This document shows positions 8,486 to 16,251 of a stretch of 64,000 nt of DNA, piece by piece (positions within the stretch are counted from its first letter, which is position 1; the number at the start of each line of letters is the position of its first letter). The notes under the pieces were generated by a model. The model ran no database searches. It worked only from the letters and a program-made list of their open reading frames with translations, and had not been told where the DNA came from. The DNA is from Niastella sp. OAS944 (GTDB lineage Bacteria; Bacteroidota; Bacteroidia; Chitinophagales; Chitinophagaceae): contig JANUBW010000001.1 in the NCBI GenBank assembly GCA_024809215.1, forward strand, positions 868,001 through 932,000, read 5' to 3'. The position numbers and the translations under genes are program-made.

Positions 8486-9327
8486 AATGCCATTTTCAAA
8501 AGCGGTGAAAAGTAATGATCAGGATAAGCCCTGAACGCTGCATCCATTTTTACAGAATCGGGCATGCGGTCCCACTGTACCTGTAAAAAATATTTCAGCA
8601 GCTCCTGGTACAGACGCGATTGCTCATCGAGCAAACCTGAAACAATAAGCGTTACTTTATCCTGGTTTATATTAAAGCGGTTACAAATAGCCAGCAGATA
8701 GTACGATACATCATCGGGCGTTTGATAGGCATAAGATTGCACCAGTTGTATCTTTTCGCCATTGAAAACAGCTACCAGAAACTGATCGGCCCGCATCACC
8801 ATTTTTATAACCTGTTCGTTGTCCGATGTATGCATTTGCGTGTCGTTCAGTAACAGCGTATAATAGTGCCAGTAATTACCGCTGGCAAATTTGCGCTGCA
8901 GCAATGCATGTATATCGCGGGGAACCCGGTAAATGTTGTACATCTTATACCCGATCACCTTTTCGCTCAACAGCAGTCCTTTTTTGGCATTACCATAAAT
9001 TACCTCGGTAACCGGCTGATTGAGTTCAATATGAAAAACCTTTTCGGGTAAAAAGTTGCTATCGGTATAATTGTAAATTATGAAAGCCTCTTTGAACGAG
9101 TCCTGCAACAGCTCGTCGTTGGTTATAATCTCCAACACGTTCTCGAGCATTGTTTTGCCAGGCGTATAATCGAGGTTATACTGCCGAAGCCCCACAAAAC
9201 GCCGGTTGTCTTTATTGTAAATGACATAGCTGAACATTTTATCTCCTACTTCTATCAGCAATTGGCTGTTTCGAAGCTCTTCAGCGTCTCTCATTTCGGG
9301 AACAATATCAAAGTTGGCCTTAAGCAT
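8476..9327 (-). CDS. DUF3822 family protein
   Basis: A 283-residue cytoplasmic protein without a signal peptide or membrane helix. Its layout (strand-rich N-terminal half, a central segment that includes NDTQMHTSDNE, later LLAICNRFNIN) and its position directly before rsmD match the Bacteroidota-specific DUF3822 family, which is thought to adopt an actin-like (ASKHA) fold. The function is unknown. The 10-nt overlap with rsmD suggests coupled expression and perhaps a link to ribosome assembly; this last point is inference. Confidence 0.65.
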   Translation of the reverse strand: MLKANFDIVPEMRDAEELRNSQLLIEVGDKMFSYVIYNKDNRRFVGLRQYNLDYTPGKTMLENVLEIITNDELLQDSFKEAFIIYNYTDSNFLPEKVFHIELNQPVTEVIYGNAKKGLLLSEKVIGYKMYNIYRVPRDIHALLQRKFASGNYWHYYTLLLNDTQMHTSDNEQVIKMVMRADQFLVAVFNGEKIQLVQSYAYQTPDDVSYYLLAICNRFNINQDKVTLIVSGLLDEQSRLYQELLKYFLQVQWDRMPDSVKMDAAFRAYPDHYFSPLLKMALCV

Positions 9328-9356
9328 AATAATACAAAAGTTGCAATGTTACGTAA

Positions 9357-9466
9357 AAAGTTTCAAGTTACAGGTTTCAGGTTACAGGTTTCAGGTGAAT
9401 ACAGTTACCAGGCACCGGTTACCAGATGATTTAAGCCGTGCAACTTGTAACATGAAACTTGAAACT
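9357..9466. repeat. 7-bp word array, inverted pair (family C)
   Basis: The left arm 9357-9395 alternates GTTTCAG and GTTACAG every 7 bp. The right arm 9438-9466 has AAACTTG, TAACATG and CAACTTG with the same 7-bp period in inverted orientation. The middle holds GTTACCAGGCACCGGTTACC, related to the array at 49019. It fills the divergent gap between the DUF3822 and MATE genes and supplies the TTG of a predicted -33 box. Confidence 0.85.
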
Positions 9467-9474
9467 TACCTTTG
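9445..9474 (+). promoter_or_regulatory. Bacteroidota-type promoter for the MATE gene
   Basis: TTG at 9445-9447 and TACCTTTG at 9467-9474 are separated by 19 nt, an exact fit to the Bacteroidota -33/-7 consensus (TTG, TAnnTTTG). Transcription would begin only a few bases before the ATG at 9484, leaving almost no leader. The -33 part lies inside the repeat array. Confidence 0.5.
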
Positions 9475-9483
9475 CCTTCCTTT

Positions 9484-10842
9484 ATGACCGCCTTATCTAA
9501 AAATACAGCATTCCAGGTAGAACTTTCAAACCGGCAGATCATTAAAATGGCACTCCCGATCAGCTTTGCTATTTTAATACCACAGATCAATTTTGTTACC
9601 AATAATATTTTTTTAGGGCATTTTAATAAACAGGCGCTTGCCATTGCCGGCATTACCGGTGTGTATTACCTTATTTTTTCGGCCATTGGCTATGGTCTCA
9701 ACAATGGATTGCAGGCCCTTATTGCCCGCCGGGCCGGTGAAAACAGGCCCGAGGAGATCGGTAAACTGTTTAGTCAGGCGGTTTTTATAGGGCTTTCCAT
9801 TTCAATGCTGGGCATTTTGCTCACTTACACCATTACCCCTCGCCTGTTCGGGTATTTTATAACTGATGCCGACCGGCTGCAGCAGGCCATTTCATTTTGC
9901 CGCATTCGTATTTGGGGACTTCCCTTTTTGTTTGTTTACCAAATGCGCAATGCACTGTTGGTTGGAACCAATCAAAGCAAATACCTGATGGGCGGCGCTC
10001 TTGCTGAAGCGGCTACGAATATTCTGCTCGATTACCTGTTGATCTTTGGCCATGCCGGTTTTCCGCAAATGGGGTTGAACGGAGCTGCCGTTGCATCTAT
10101 TATTGCCGAAATTGTTGGACTGCTGGTGGTGTACGCGGTAATTATGAAAAAAGGCATCAGCAGCGAGCTGCATTTATTTAAGAACTTCAGGTGGGACGGC
10201 TATAATTCACGGCTTATTTTTACCATGTCTACCCCACTGATCTTTCAACATGGCATCAGTCTTTTAAGCTGGGAATATTTCTTTTTGCTCATTGATGCGC
10301 GGGGCGAAATAGCCCTGGCGGTTTCCAATACCATGCGTAATATTTTGGGGTTGGCAGGTATTGTAACCTGGGCATTTGGTTCTACTACCAATGCTATGGT
10401 AAGCAATATTATTGGGCAGGGCCGGCAACACCAGGTTGGTGTGCTTATATCGAAAATACTGCGGCTCTCCTTTGGCTCTGCATTGGTGATAGCTATTTTC
10501 ATTAACCTGTTCCCTGCCTTTTTATTCTCAATATATGGGCAGTCGGGCGAGTTTGTTGAGCAGGCGGTGCCTGTGGTGCGTGTACTTTCTATAGCCATTT
10601 TGGTAATGTCGTTTGCCGTGGTATACCTTAATGCCGTTACCGGATCGGCCAACAGCCGGGTATCGTTACTAATAGAAATGTTTGCCCTGTTGTTTTACTG
10701 CGTGTACATTTACCTGGCGCTTGATAAATACAATTTATCTATCACCTATGGCTGGATGAGTGAGTGGTTGTATTGGAGTTGTTTGTTTGTGCCTTCGTTT
10801 TTGTATATACGTAGTGGGAAGTGGAAAGGCAAAGTTATTTAG
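9484..10842 (+). CDS. MATE-family multidrug/Na+ antiporter
   Basis: A 452-residue polytopic membrane protein with about 12 helices in two homologous halves, typical of MATE exporters that expel cationic compounds in exchange for Na+ or H+. The N-terminal half has MALPISFAILIPQINFVTNN, and GLNGAAVASIIAEIVG in the middle is a conserved MATE feature. I chose the ATG at 9484 and not the in-frame TTG at 9472, because the TTG lies inside the predicted -7 box. The substrate cannot be told from the sequence. It is convergent with the TPR gene. Confidence 0.9.
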   Translation: MTALSKNTAFQVELSNRQIIKMALPISFAILIPQINFVTNNIFLGHFNKQALAIAGITGVYYLIFSAIGYGLNNGLQALIARRAGENRPEEIGKLFSQAVFIGLSISMLGILLTYTITPRLFGYFITDADRLQQAISFCRIRIWGLPFLFVYQMRNALLVGTNQSKYLMGGALAEAATNILLDYLLIFGHAGFPQMGLNGAAVASIIAEIVGLLVVYAVIMKKGISSELHLFKNFRWDGYNSRLIFTMSTPLIFQHGISLLSWEYFFLLIDARGEIALAVSNTMRNILGLAGIVTWAFGSTTNAMVSNIIGQGRQHQVGVLISKILRLSFGSALVIAIFINLFPAFLFSIYGQSGEFVEQAVPVVRVLSIAILVMSFAVVYLNAVTGSANSRVSLLIEMFALLFYCVYIYLALDKYNLSITYGWMSEWLYWSCLFVPSFLYIRSGKWKGKVI

Positions 10843-10973
10843 TTATTGAGTTGTTCAGTTCTTAGTTTTCAGTTCATAGTTCACAGTTCAAAGAATTTAT
10901 ATACGAGATTGCAAGCAATTGCCAGCATTCTGTAGATGCAAAAGGTTCCTCCTAACTGAATAACTTACGAACA
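10841..10973. repeat. 7/8-bp word array at a convergent junction (family D)
   Basis: Left arm 10841-10890 is a run of AGTTNNN(N) words (AGTTGTTC, AGTTCAT, AGTTCAC and others). The right arm 10951-10973 has the complementary words AACTGAAT and AACTTACG. It spans most of the gap between the MATE and TPR stops. The right arm is nearly identical to that of the array at 21779. Confidence 0.8.
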
Positions 10974-10978
10974 GGCCG

Positions 10979-11740
10979 TTATTTGTAATCCTCCAGTAAT
11001 TTTTTGCCTTTGACTTTAATACTCACGTCTTCACCGATCTTATTCGGCATTTTAAGCATGGCCTCCAGAAACTCACGGGCCTTTTTATCATTGTGTTTAC
11101 GATGCCAGCACTTGGCCAGTTCGAGGTAGTTCAATAAAAACGAAGGATTGAGCGTACGGCTTTTTTCAAAGAATTTGATTGCCTCATCGAGACTGGCTTT
11201 TGGCAGTGCTTCGTAAGCAACTTTTACCAGCCATTTTTCAACGGAGTTGAGGTCACTTACTTCATAATGCCATTTGCCCAGCACATGCCAGCCTTTGAAA
11301 TTATTGGGATCGAGCTGAACGCTTTTTTCAGAATAGATCTTAATGTCTTTCACCGCTTTTATCTTCTCATCGCCCGATGAGGCCAGCGCCATACGGCCCA
11401 TGGCAATAGCCATAACTACATTAGCATCGGAACTGTTTGCGTTTACCTGTAACGCCTTTTGAGCATACGTACGGGCATTGAGGTAATACTCCTTCATTTT
11501 GTCTTTGGAGCCCTGGTGCTTTCCCAATATGCTGTATAATTCGCTTATTTTAATGAGTGCGGTGAGGTTGGTAGGCTGGGCACGAACCACATCGAGATAC
11601 TTTTGCAAAGCTTCGGGTTCTTTAAATGAGCTCTCCAGCTGTTGCGCATCCTTCAACAGCGAGTTGATGTCCTGCGCAATGTTTTCGAATGGCAGGATCA
11701 ACAAAAGCACGAGCCCTATTGTACTTCCTAATTTACCCAT
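10979..11740 (-). CDS. Exported TPR-repeat protein
   Basis: A 253-residue protein with a hydrophobic N-terminal signal segment (LVLLLILPFENIAQ). The rest is helical tetratricopeptide repeats from about residue 30 to the end, including KAIEL-like helices such as AQKALQVNANSSDANVVMAI and EKSVQLDPNNFKGWHVLG. TPR domains bind partner proteins in the periplasm; the partner is unknown. I chose the ATG at 11740, which overlaps the folB stop as TGATG, so the gene is probably translationally coupled to folB. A TTG one codon earlier (11743) is the alternative. No functional link to folate is known. Confidence 0.75.
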   Translation of the reverse strand: MGKLGSTIGLVLLLILPFENIAQDINSLLKDAQQLESSFKEPEALQKYLDVVRAQPTNLTALIKISELYSILGKHQGSKDKMKEYYLNARTYAQKALQVNANSSDANVVMAIAMGRMALASSGDEKIKAVKDIKIYSEKSVQLDPNNFKGWHVLGKWHYEVSDLNSVEKWLVKVAYEALPKASLDEAIKFFEKSRTLNPSFLLNYLELAKCWHRKHNDKKAREFLEAMLKMPNKIGEDVSIKVKGKKLLEDYK

Positions 11741-12093
11741 CAAAACTTCTTATACAATGTAACGCCTATTTTCCCCTGAAAATTCTCTACAGGGGCATCT
11801 AATTTATATATAGAAAATCGTATTTCTGTACAAAATGGATATTGCAGTCTGATTGCACGAATTATATCATCTGCCACCTTTTCTAAAAGACCCGTTGGAA
11901 TACGCATACGTTGCTTTACAATATCGAGTATTTCAACGTAATTGATCGTATTTTTTAAATCATCAAATGTACTGTCACCTTCTTCGTAAGTAACCTGTAC
12001 ACTCACTTCATAATTACTGCCGGTTAGCTGTTCTCCTTCGTAAATACCATGAATTGCATGCAGCTTAACCTGATTTAGTTCAATAACAACCAT
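11740..12093 (-). CDS. folB: Dihydroneopterin aldolase
   Basis: A 117-residue protein of the FolB family (tunnelling fold), which cleaves 7,8-dihydroneopterin in folate synthesis. Visible family features are KLHAIHGIYEGEQ near residue 10-22, the NYVEI segment (about 50), the PTGLLEKVADDI helix (about 66-77) and YKLDAPV with the conserved Lys near the C-terminus. The usual HGVYEEE motif reads HGIYEGE here. It is the first gene of a pair with the exported TPR protein. The upstream gap to trxB is occupied by a long word array. Confidence 0.88.
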   Translation of the reverse strand: MVVIELNQVKLHAIHGIYEGEQLTGSNYEVSVQVTYEEGDSTFDDLKNTINYVEILDIVKQRMRIPTGLLEKVADDIIRAIRLQYPFCTEIRFSIYKLDAPVENFQGKIGVTLYKKF

Positions 12094-12127
12094 ACCTAGT
12101 TTTTGTTTTGCTAAAACAATGCCACAA

Positions 12128-12327
12128 AAAGGCTTAAAGCCAAAAGCTTAAAGCCTAAAGCAGGTTACCGAAATGGTAAACTGCACTTCTAATGCAAAAT
12201 ACGCTAAAAGCTGAACGCTGAACACTCAAAGCTGGCCTCTGAAGTAAGAAGCTCGCATTAGGTGTTCAGCGTTCTAATCGCCATTGGCTTTCGGCTGTAT
12301 TTGTATTGCTTTCAGCCCTATTCAGCC
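12128..12327. repeat. 7-bp word array, composite and inverted (family E)
   Basis: Left part: AAAGCCA, AAAGCTT, AAAGCCT, AAAGCAG every 7 bp, then AACGCTG and AACACTC words. The right part contains the inverted versions: GGTGTTCAGCGTTC is an almost exact reverse complement of bases in the left part, followed by GGCTTTC/GGCTGTA/GCTTTCA words. It runs directly into the TAA of trxB (12328-12330). Confidence 0.82.
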
Positions 12328-13266
12328 TTATACTATTCCTTTGGCCGATAAATAACGTTCGGCATCCAGCGCGGCCATACAACCACTACCTGCAGCAGTA
12401 ACAGCCTGGCGGTAAATTTTATCCTGCACATCACCAGCAGCAAAAACGCCTTCAATATTCGTTTTTGACGTACCTGGAATGGTTTTCAGGTAACCTGCCT
12501 CATCCATATCGAGCCATCCTTTAAAGATGTCGGAATTAGGCTGATGACCAATGGCCACAAAAAATCCGCTGATAGGAATAGTTTGTAACTCACCGGTGCT
12601 TGTATTTTTTATACGAACCGATTCTACCTTATTCTCACCAATGATTTCATCGGTTGCCGTATTCCAGTAAACCTTAATATTTGGCTGTTTCAGCACTCTG
12701 TCCTGCATTACTTTTGAAGCGCGCATTTCGCCACGGCGAATGAACATGTGCACATTGGTACACAACTTCGACAGGTACAATGCTTCTTCGGCTGCGGTAT
12801 CACCGGCGCCTACAATAGCCACTTCTTTGCCACGGAAAAAGAACCCGTCACATACGGCACAGGCACTTACACCAAAGCCATTAAGGCGCTCCTCACTTGG
12901 GAGGCCCAGCCATTTGGCCGATGCGCCTGTAGCAATGATCACCGAATCGGCTTCCACCAGTTTTTCTTCATCGATCCAAACCTTAAAAGGAGGCGCTGAA
13001 AAATCAACTTTTGTAGCCAGGCCAAAACGAATATCGGCACCCATACGGGCAGCTTGTTTTTCAAAATCAACCATCATTTCAGGCCCCTGAACGCCTTCCG
13101 GATAACCGGGATAGTTTTCAACCTCAGTAGTAATTGTTAACTGACCGCCGGGTTGAATACCCTGGTATAATACGGGTTTCATGTTTGCTCTCGCAGCATA
13201 AATAGCGGCGGTATATCCTGCCGGTCCGCTCCCAATAATCAGGCAATGTATTTTTTCGCTTTCCAT
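12328..13266 (-). CDS. trxB: Thioredoxin reductase
   Basis: A 312-residue flavoprotein that reduces thioredoxin with NADPH in the cytoplasm. The FAD-binding motif IGSGPAGYTAA is at 11-21, the redox-active CAVC at 136-139, the NADPH-binding motif GAGDTAAEEA at about 153-162, and the C-terminal FAD contact GVFAAGDVQD. Length and order are canonical for low-molecular-weight bacterial TrxR. It is a single gene, with an array directly after its stop codon. Confidence 0.96.
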   Translation of the reverse strand: MESEKIHCLIIGSGPAGYTAAIYAARANMKPVLYQGIQPGGQLTITTEVENYPGYPEGVQGPEMMVDFEKQAARMGADIRFGLATKVDFSAPPFKVWIDEEKLVEADSVIIATGASAKWLGLPSEERLNGFGVSACAVCDGFFFRGKEVAIVGAGDTAAEEALYLSKLCTNVHMFIRRGEMRASKVMQDRVLKQPNIKVYWNTATDEIIGENKVESVRIKNTSTGELQTIPISGFFVAIGHQPNSDIFKGWLDMDEAGYLKTIPGTSKTNIEGVFAAGDVQDKIYRQAVTAAGSGCMAALDAERYLSAKGIV

Positions 13267-13378
13267 AATTCTGTAATTCTCCCTATTTCTAAAGAAAAGA
13301 TGACAAATTTACCTGAAAATGAGTTACGAAAAATATAAAGGCAGGTTACCTGAATTACGTGTGAATAAGCAGAGACTT

Positions 13379-14269
13379 CTATTGAGGGATAACTATAGTT
13401 TTATACTCCGCCGCATAGCCGCCAAAGTACCCCAACCCGCCCCCATGTATATTACTGATTACCTTATTGGGCGAGGCAAACGGGTTGCCAATGTTTGAAT
13501 AACTGTACTCCATGGTGCGCCAAAAATCGAAAGTGGCCTTATCAATATTACAATACTTAACTACTACCGAATCGCCTTTATCAAAAAAAGCATACTCGGC
13601 CAGGTTCACATCATTGTTACGGTTCACCCCTTTTTCAACCTGCAGGTTGTAGGTAACGCCATCTGTTAACTGATCGTCTAAAACCGATGTAAAACCGGGC
13701 AAAAAAGGCAGCCCATCAACCGAAGTAAAATACCGGGAATAGTTTCCCAGTCCGGGTGGGTCAACAAAGCGGCCCATCACGATCACCTTCTCGGGGTTGG
13801 GATTGTTGGGCGCATCTTCCCACCAAAGCGAATCGAGCTTCTTAGCCGGGATGGGAATAGTGGTAGTGGCCGTGTATTCTTTTTCACCGGTCTTTACCGA
13901 TAAATAATAGCTCTTGCCAAATTCGCCATTAAAGGCCGTGTTTAAACTCGCAGAGTCAATGGAATAATAATAAACCGTGTAACCATTGGCCACCGGTGCT
14001 CTATATTCTTTTAGTTTATGGGTTCTTGAACCGTTTGAAATAATAACCTCGGCATTGCGAATGAAAGAGTTAGCCACCAGTTCGGTGTTTATCTGGCTAA
14101 AGTAATTAAGGCTTTGGGAAAGTATTACCACAGGCGCCTGGCCGTTCTCAATAGTAGCCTCCACAACTACCACAGGCTCCGATTCGTTGGGCCTGAACGT
14201 AATTGTTTTTTCGCAGGAAGAAAATACCATCCCCAAGGTAATGACTACTAATGCAATACACCTCATCAT
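13379..14269 (-). CDS. DUF4249 lipoprotein
   Basis: A 296-residue exported lipoprotein. The signal peptide ends in the lipobox VFSSC, followed by a strand-rich body with the opening common to DUF4249 (EPVVVVEATIENGQAPVVILSQSLNYFS). DUF4249 proteins are usually encoded beside a SusC/TonB-dependent outer-membrane receptor, but no such receptor is next to this gene; trxB and rpoD flank it. I placed the start at the ATG at 14269 because it gives a compact signal peptide; an ATG at 14290 is also in frame. The ligand is unknown. Confidence 0.8.
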   Translation of the reverse strand: MMRCIALVVITLGMVFSSCEKTITFRPNESEPVVVVEATIENGQAPVVILSQSLNYFSQINTELVANSFIRNAEVIISNGSRTHKLKEYRAPVANGYTVYYYSIDSASLNTAFNGEFGKSYYLSVKTGEKEYTATTTIPIPAKKLDSLWWEDAPNNPNPEKVIVMGRFVDPPGLGNYSRYFTSVDGLPFLPGFTSVLDDQLTDGVTYNLQVEKGVNRNNDVNLAEYAFFDKGDSVVVKYCNIDKATFDFWRTMEYSYSNIGNPFASPNKVISNIHGGGLGYFGGYAAEYKTIVIPQ

Positions 14270-14370
14270 ATGCGCCTCTTCAGCATTCAAAAAACGATCC
14301 AGATATAGTAAAGTTCGCTATCATATGAATATGATCTCAGAACAAGGTTTAAGTGCATTTAAATTATGGT

Positions 14371-14443
14371 CAAATAAAGACCAAACAAAGACATAACAAA
14401 GACCAAACAAAGACTAGATAAGAATATTTCCTTTGTTACGTCT
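14371..14443. repeat. 11-bp word array upstream of the DUF4249 gene (family F)
   Basis: Four words follow each other every 11 bp: CAAATAAAGAC, CAAACAAAGAC, ATAACAAAGAC, CAAACAAAGAC (14371-14414). The inverted form (TTTGTTACGTCTT and GCTTTATC) follows at about 14429-14453. The period is close to one DNA turn, unlike the 7- and 8-bp arrays. Confidence 0.75.
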
Positions 14444-14535
14444 TAGCTTTATCTGATCCAGGTCATAGTTTAATGTTTTTTTAAATACCACATAAACACC
14501 AGGAAACATAGTATTAAGGCAAGGGGATAAAAACA

Positions 14536-14575
14536 AAAAACCCCGGAAGGTGATTAACCAACCGGGGTTTCCGTT
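14536..14575 (-). terminator. Rho-independent terminator of rpoD
   Basis: On the minus strand AAACCCCGG pairs with CCGGGGTTT across a loop of about 17 nt, followed by a T-rich tail. It lies 18 nt downstream of the rpoD stop codon. Confidence 0.75.
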
Positions 14576-14592
14576 TCTTTATAGTACTTACA

Positions 14593-15450
14593 CTAACCTA
14601 AATAAGCTTTTAAAGCATTGCTGTAGCGGGCTTTTTGCAGACGTTTGATCGCTCTTTCTTTGATTTGGCGAATACGCTCTTTGGTAAGATCGTATTTCTG
14701 ACCAATTTGCTCAATGGTTACACCATTTTCGCCATCTAAACCAAAGTAAGCGTTTACGATCTCAGCTTCGCGGGGGCTTAATGATTTCAGCACGCGGCGG
14801 ATCTCGTTACGTAATGAATCTTTCATTACATCGTCGTCCGTATCGTCGCCACCTTCCAGCAGGTCGCCCATAGCCACATCTTCAGCTTCGTGAACCGGAG
14901 CATCCAACGAGGTGTGACGGGTATTGCTTTGGAAAATGTTGTTGATCTCAGTTTCGCTCATTTCAAGTAACTCTGCGAGCTCTTCAGTACTTGGCTCACG
15001 TTCATGCTCCTGTTCAAAAGCCATGTACGCTTTATTAGCCTTGTTGTAGGTGCCAATTTTGTTTTGAGGCAGGCGGACTAATCTGCCCTGCTCTGCCAAC
15101 GCTTGTAAAATGGACTGGCGGATCCACCATACGGCGTATGAAATGAATTTAAAACCCTTGGTTTCATCGAAACGCTGGGCCGCTTTTATCAAACCGAGGT
15201 TACCCTCGTTGATCAGATCGCTAAGAGAAAGACCCTGGTGCTGGTACTGCTTAGCCACAGATACCACGAAACGCAAGTTGGCCTGCACTAATTTATCCAA
15301 TGCCTTTTGATCACCCATCTTGATACGCTGGGCAAGTACTGTTTCCTCTTCGGGAGTGATCATCGGAATTTTGGAAATTTCCTGAAGATACTTTTCTACT
15401 GCCTGCGAATCTCGATTCGTAATCTGCGTTGCAATTTTGAGCTGTCTCAT
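14593..15450 (-). CDS. rpoD: Primary RNA polymerase sigma factor (sigma-70/SigA)
   Basis: A 285-residue sigma factor that begins MRQLKIATQ and goes straight into region 1.2; region 1.1 is absent, as in other Bacteroidota. Region 2 has LVQANLRFVVSVAKQY, GLIKAAQRFD and the -10-binding FISYAVWWIRQSI. Region 3 lies at about 125-190 and region 4.2 contains VTIEQIGQKYDLTKERIRQIKERA. This sigma recognises TTG/TAnnTTTG promoters in the phylum. A strong terminator follows. The upstream divergent gap (429 nt) also holds the blaI-type operators. Confidence 0.96.
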   Translation of the reverse strand: MRQLKIATQITNRDSQAVEKYLQEISKIPMITPEEETVLAQRIKMGDQKALDKLVQANLRFVVSVAKQYQHQGLSLSDLINEGNLGLIKAAQRFDETKGFKFISYAVWWIRQSILQALAEQGRLVRLPQNKIGTYNKANKAYMAFEQEHEREPSTEELAELLEMSETEINNIFQSNTRHTSLDAPVHEAEDVAMGDLLEGGDDTDDDVMKDSLRNEIRRVLKSLSPREAEIVNAYFGLDGENGVTIEQIGQKYDLTKERIRQIKERAIKRLQKARYSNALKAYLG

Positions 15451-15828
15451 ATCTACTTTATAAAAATGACTTTAATCGTCGATAATAAATCGCCTTTCTG
15501 TTTATTTGATCAAGGGTACTATACTAACATTTGCAAGACTGACTATGTTCGGGGGAGGTTGCAAGTCAGGTGCTAATAACGTGTTAATCCATCCGGTACT
15601 GTCTGCAAAAGTAACACTCAATCTTCAAACCTCATAGCTTTTGTGGATAAAATCGACCCCACAAAAGACAATAATTGATTTTTAGCTATAAACGGATACA
15701 TATTTTCCACTATTAAACGATTAATTATGCCCATGTACCCCACTAGCCCCTATTATTTAGTACGTCACAAACACCCGGCGTAACCAAAATCGAAAAAATC
15801 TTGTAAAAAATCAAGTGTAACGCTAGAA

Positions 15829-15844
15829 AACTAAATAATTAGTT
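15829..15844 (+). promoter_or_regulatory. Predicted BlaI-type operator 1
   Basis: AACTAA-ATAA-TTAGTT, a 16-bp palindrome with a 4-bp centre. It starts exactly 32 bp (about three turns) before an almost identical second site. Its position upstream of a BlaI-family gene suggests autoregulation. Confidence 0.65.
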
Positions 15845-15845
15845 A

Positions 15846-15853
15846 TACATTCG
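15846..15853 (+). promoter_or_regulatory. Possible -7 box between the two operators
   Basis: TACATTCG differs from TAnnTTTG at one position. It lies between the two palindromes, where a bound repressor would block it. No good -33 TTG stands at the usual distance, so this is a weak call. Confidence 0.3.
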
Positions 15854-15860
15854 ATTAAAC

Positions 15861-15876
15861 AACTAAATCATTAGTT
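15861..15876 (+). promoter_or_regulatory. Predicted BlaI-type operator 2
   Basis: AACTAA-ATCA-TTAGTT, with the same arms and spacing as operator 1, differing only at one central base. It ends 3 bp before the repressor start codon. Confidence 0.65.
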
Positions 15877-15879
15877 ATA

Positions 15880-16251
15880 ATGAAGTCCCTTACAAAAGCC
15901 GAAGAACAGGTGATGCAAATATTATGGCAGCTAAAACAAGGCTTCCTGAAAGACATTCTTGAAAAAATGCCTGAGCCCAAACCCCACTCAAATACAGTGG
16001 CCACTATTCTTAAAATATTGATCGACAAAGGCTTTGTTCATTTTGAAACCATGGGGCGCAACAACCTGTACAAACCGGCGGTGAGTAAAACCGATTACGG
16101 TAAGAAGAGCATCAACCAGCTGGTGAAGGGTTATTTTGAAGGTTCGCCCGCAAAACTGCTCTCGCATTTCGTAAACGAAAACAAATTGAGCCAGGAAGAC
16201 CTTGAAGCACTGCTCAACCAAATCAAAAACGCCAAAAACAATAACCAATGA
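15880..16251 (+). CDS. BlaI/MecI/CopY-family transcriptional repressor
   Basis: A 123-residue winged-helix repressor: MKSLTKAEEQVMQILWQLKQ is the family opening, followed by the recognition helix segment HSNTVATILKILIDKGFV and wing (about 38-60), with a C-terminal dimerisation region. Members bind palindromic operators and are inactivated by proteolysis triggered by a BlaR1/MecR1-type membrane sensor. Two matching palindromes precede this gene, so autoregulation is likely. The stop codon overlaps the start of the next gene as ATGA, so repressor and sensor are coupled. No beta-lactamase gene is nearby. Confidence 0.92.
   Translation: MKSLTKAEEQVMQILWQLKQGFLKDILEKMPEPKPHSNTVATILKILIDKGFVHFETMGRNNLYKPAVSKTDYGKKSINQLVKGYFEGSPAKLLSHFVNENKLSQEDLEALLNQIKNAKNNNQ

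Noticed and set aside
15451-15828. RNA gene between rpoD and the blaI-type gene
   Set aside because: TTGCAAG occurs twice here, but no stable cloverleaf or known RNA motif is visible.
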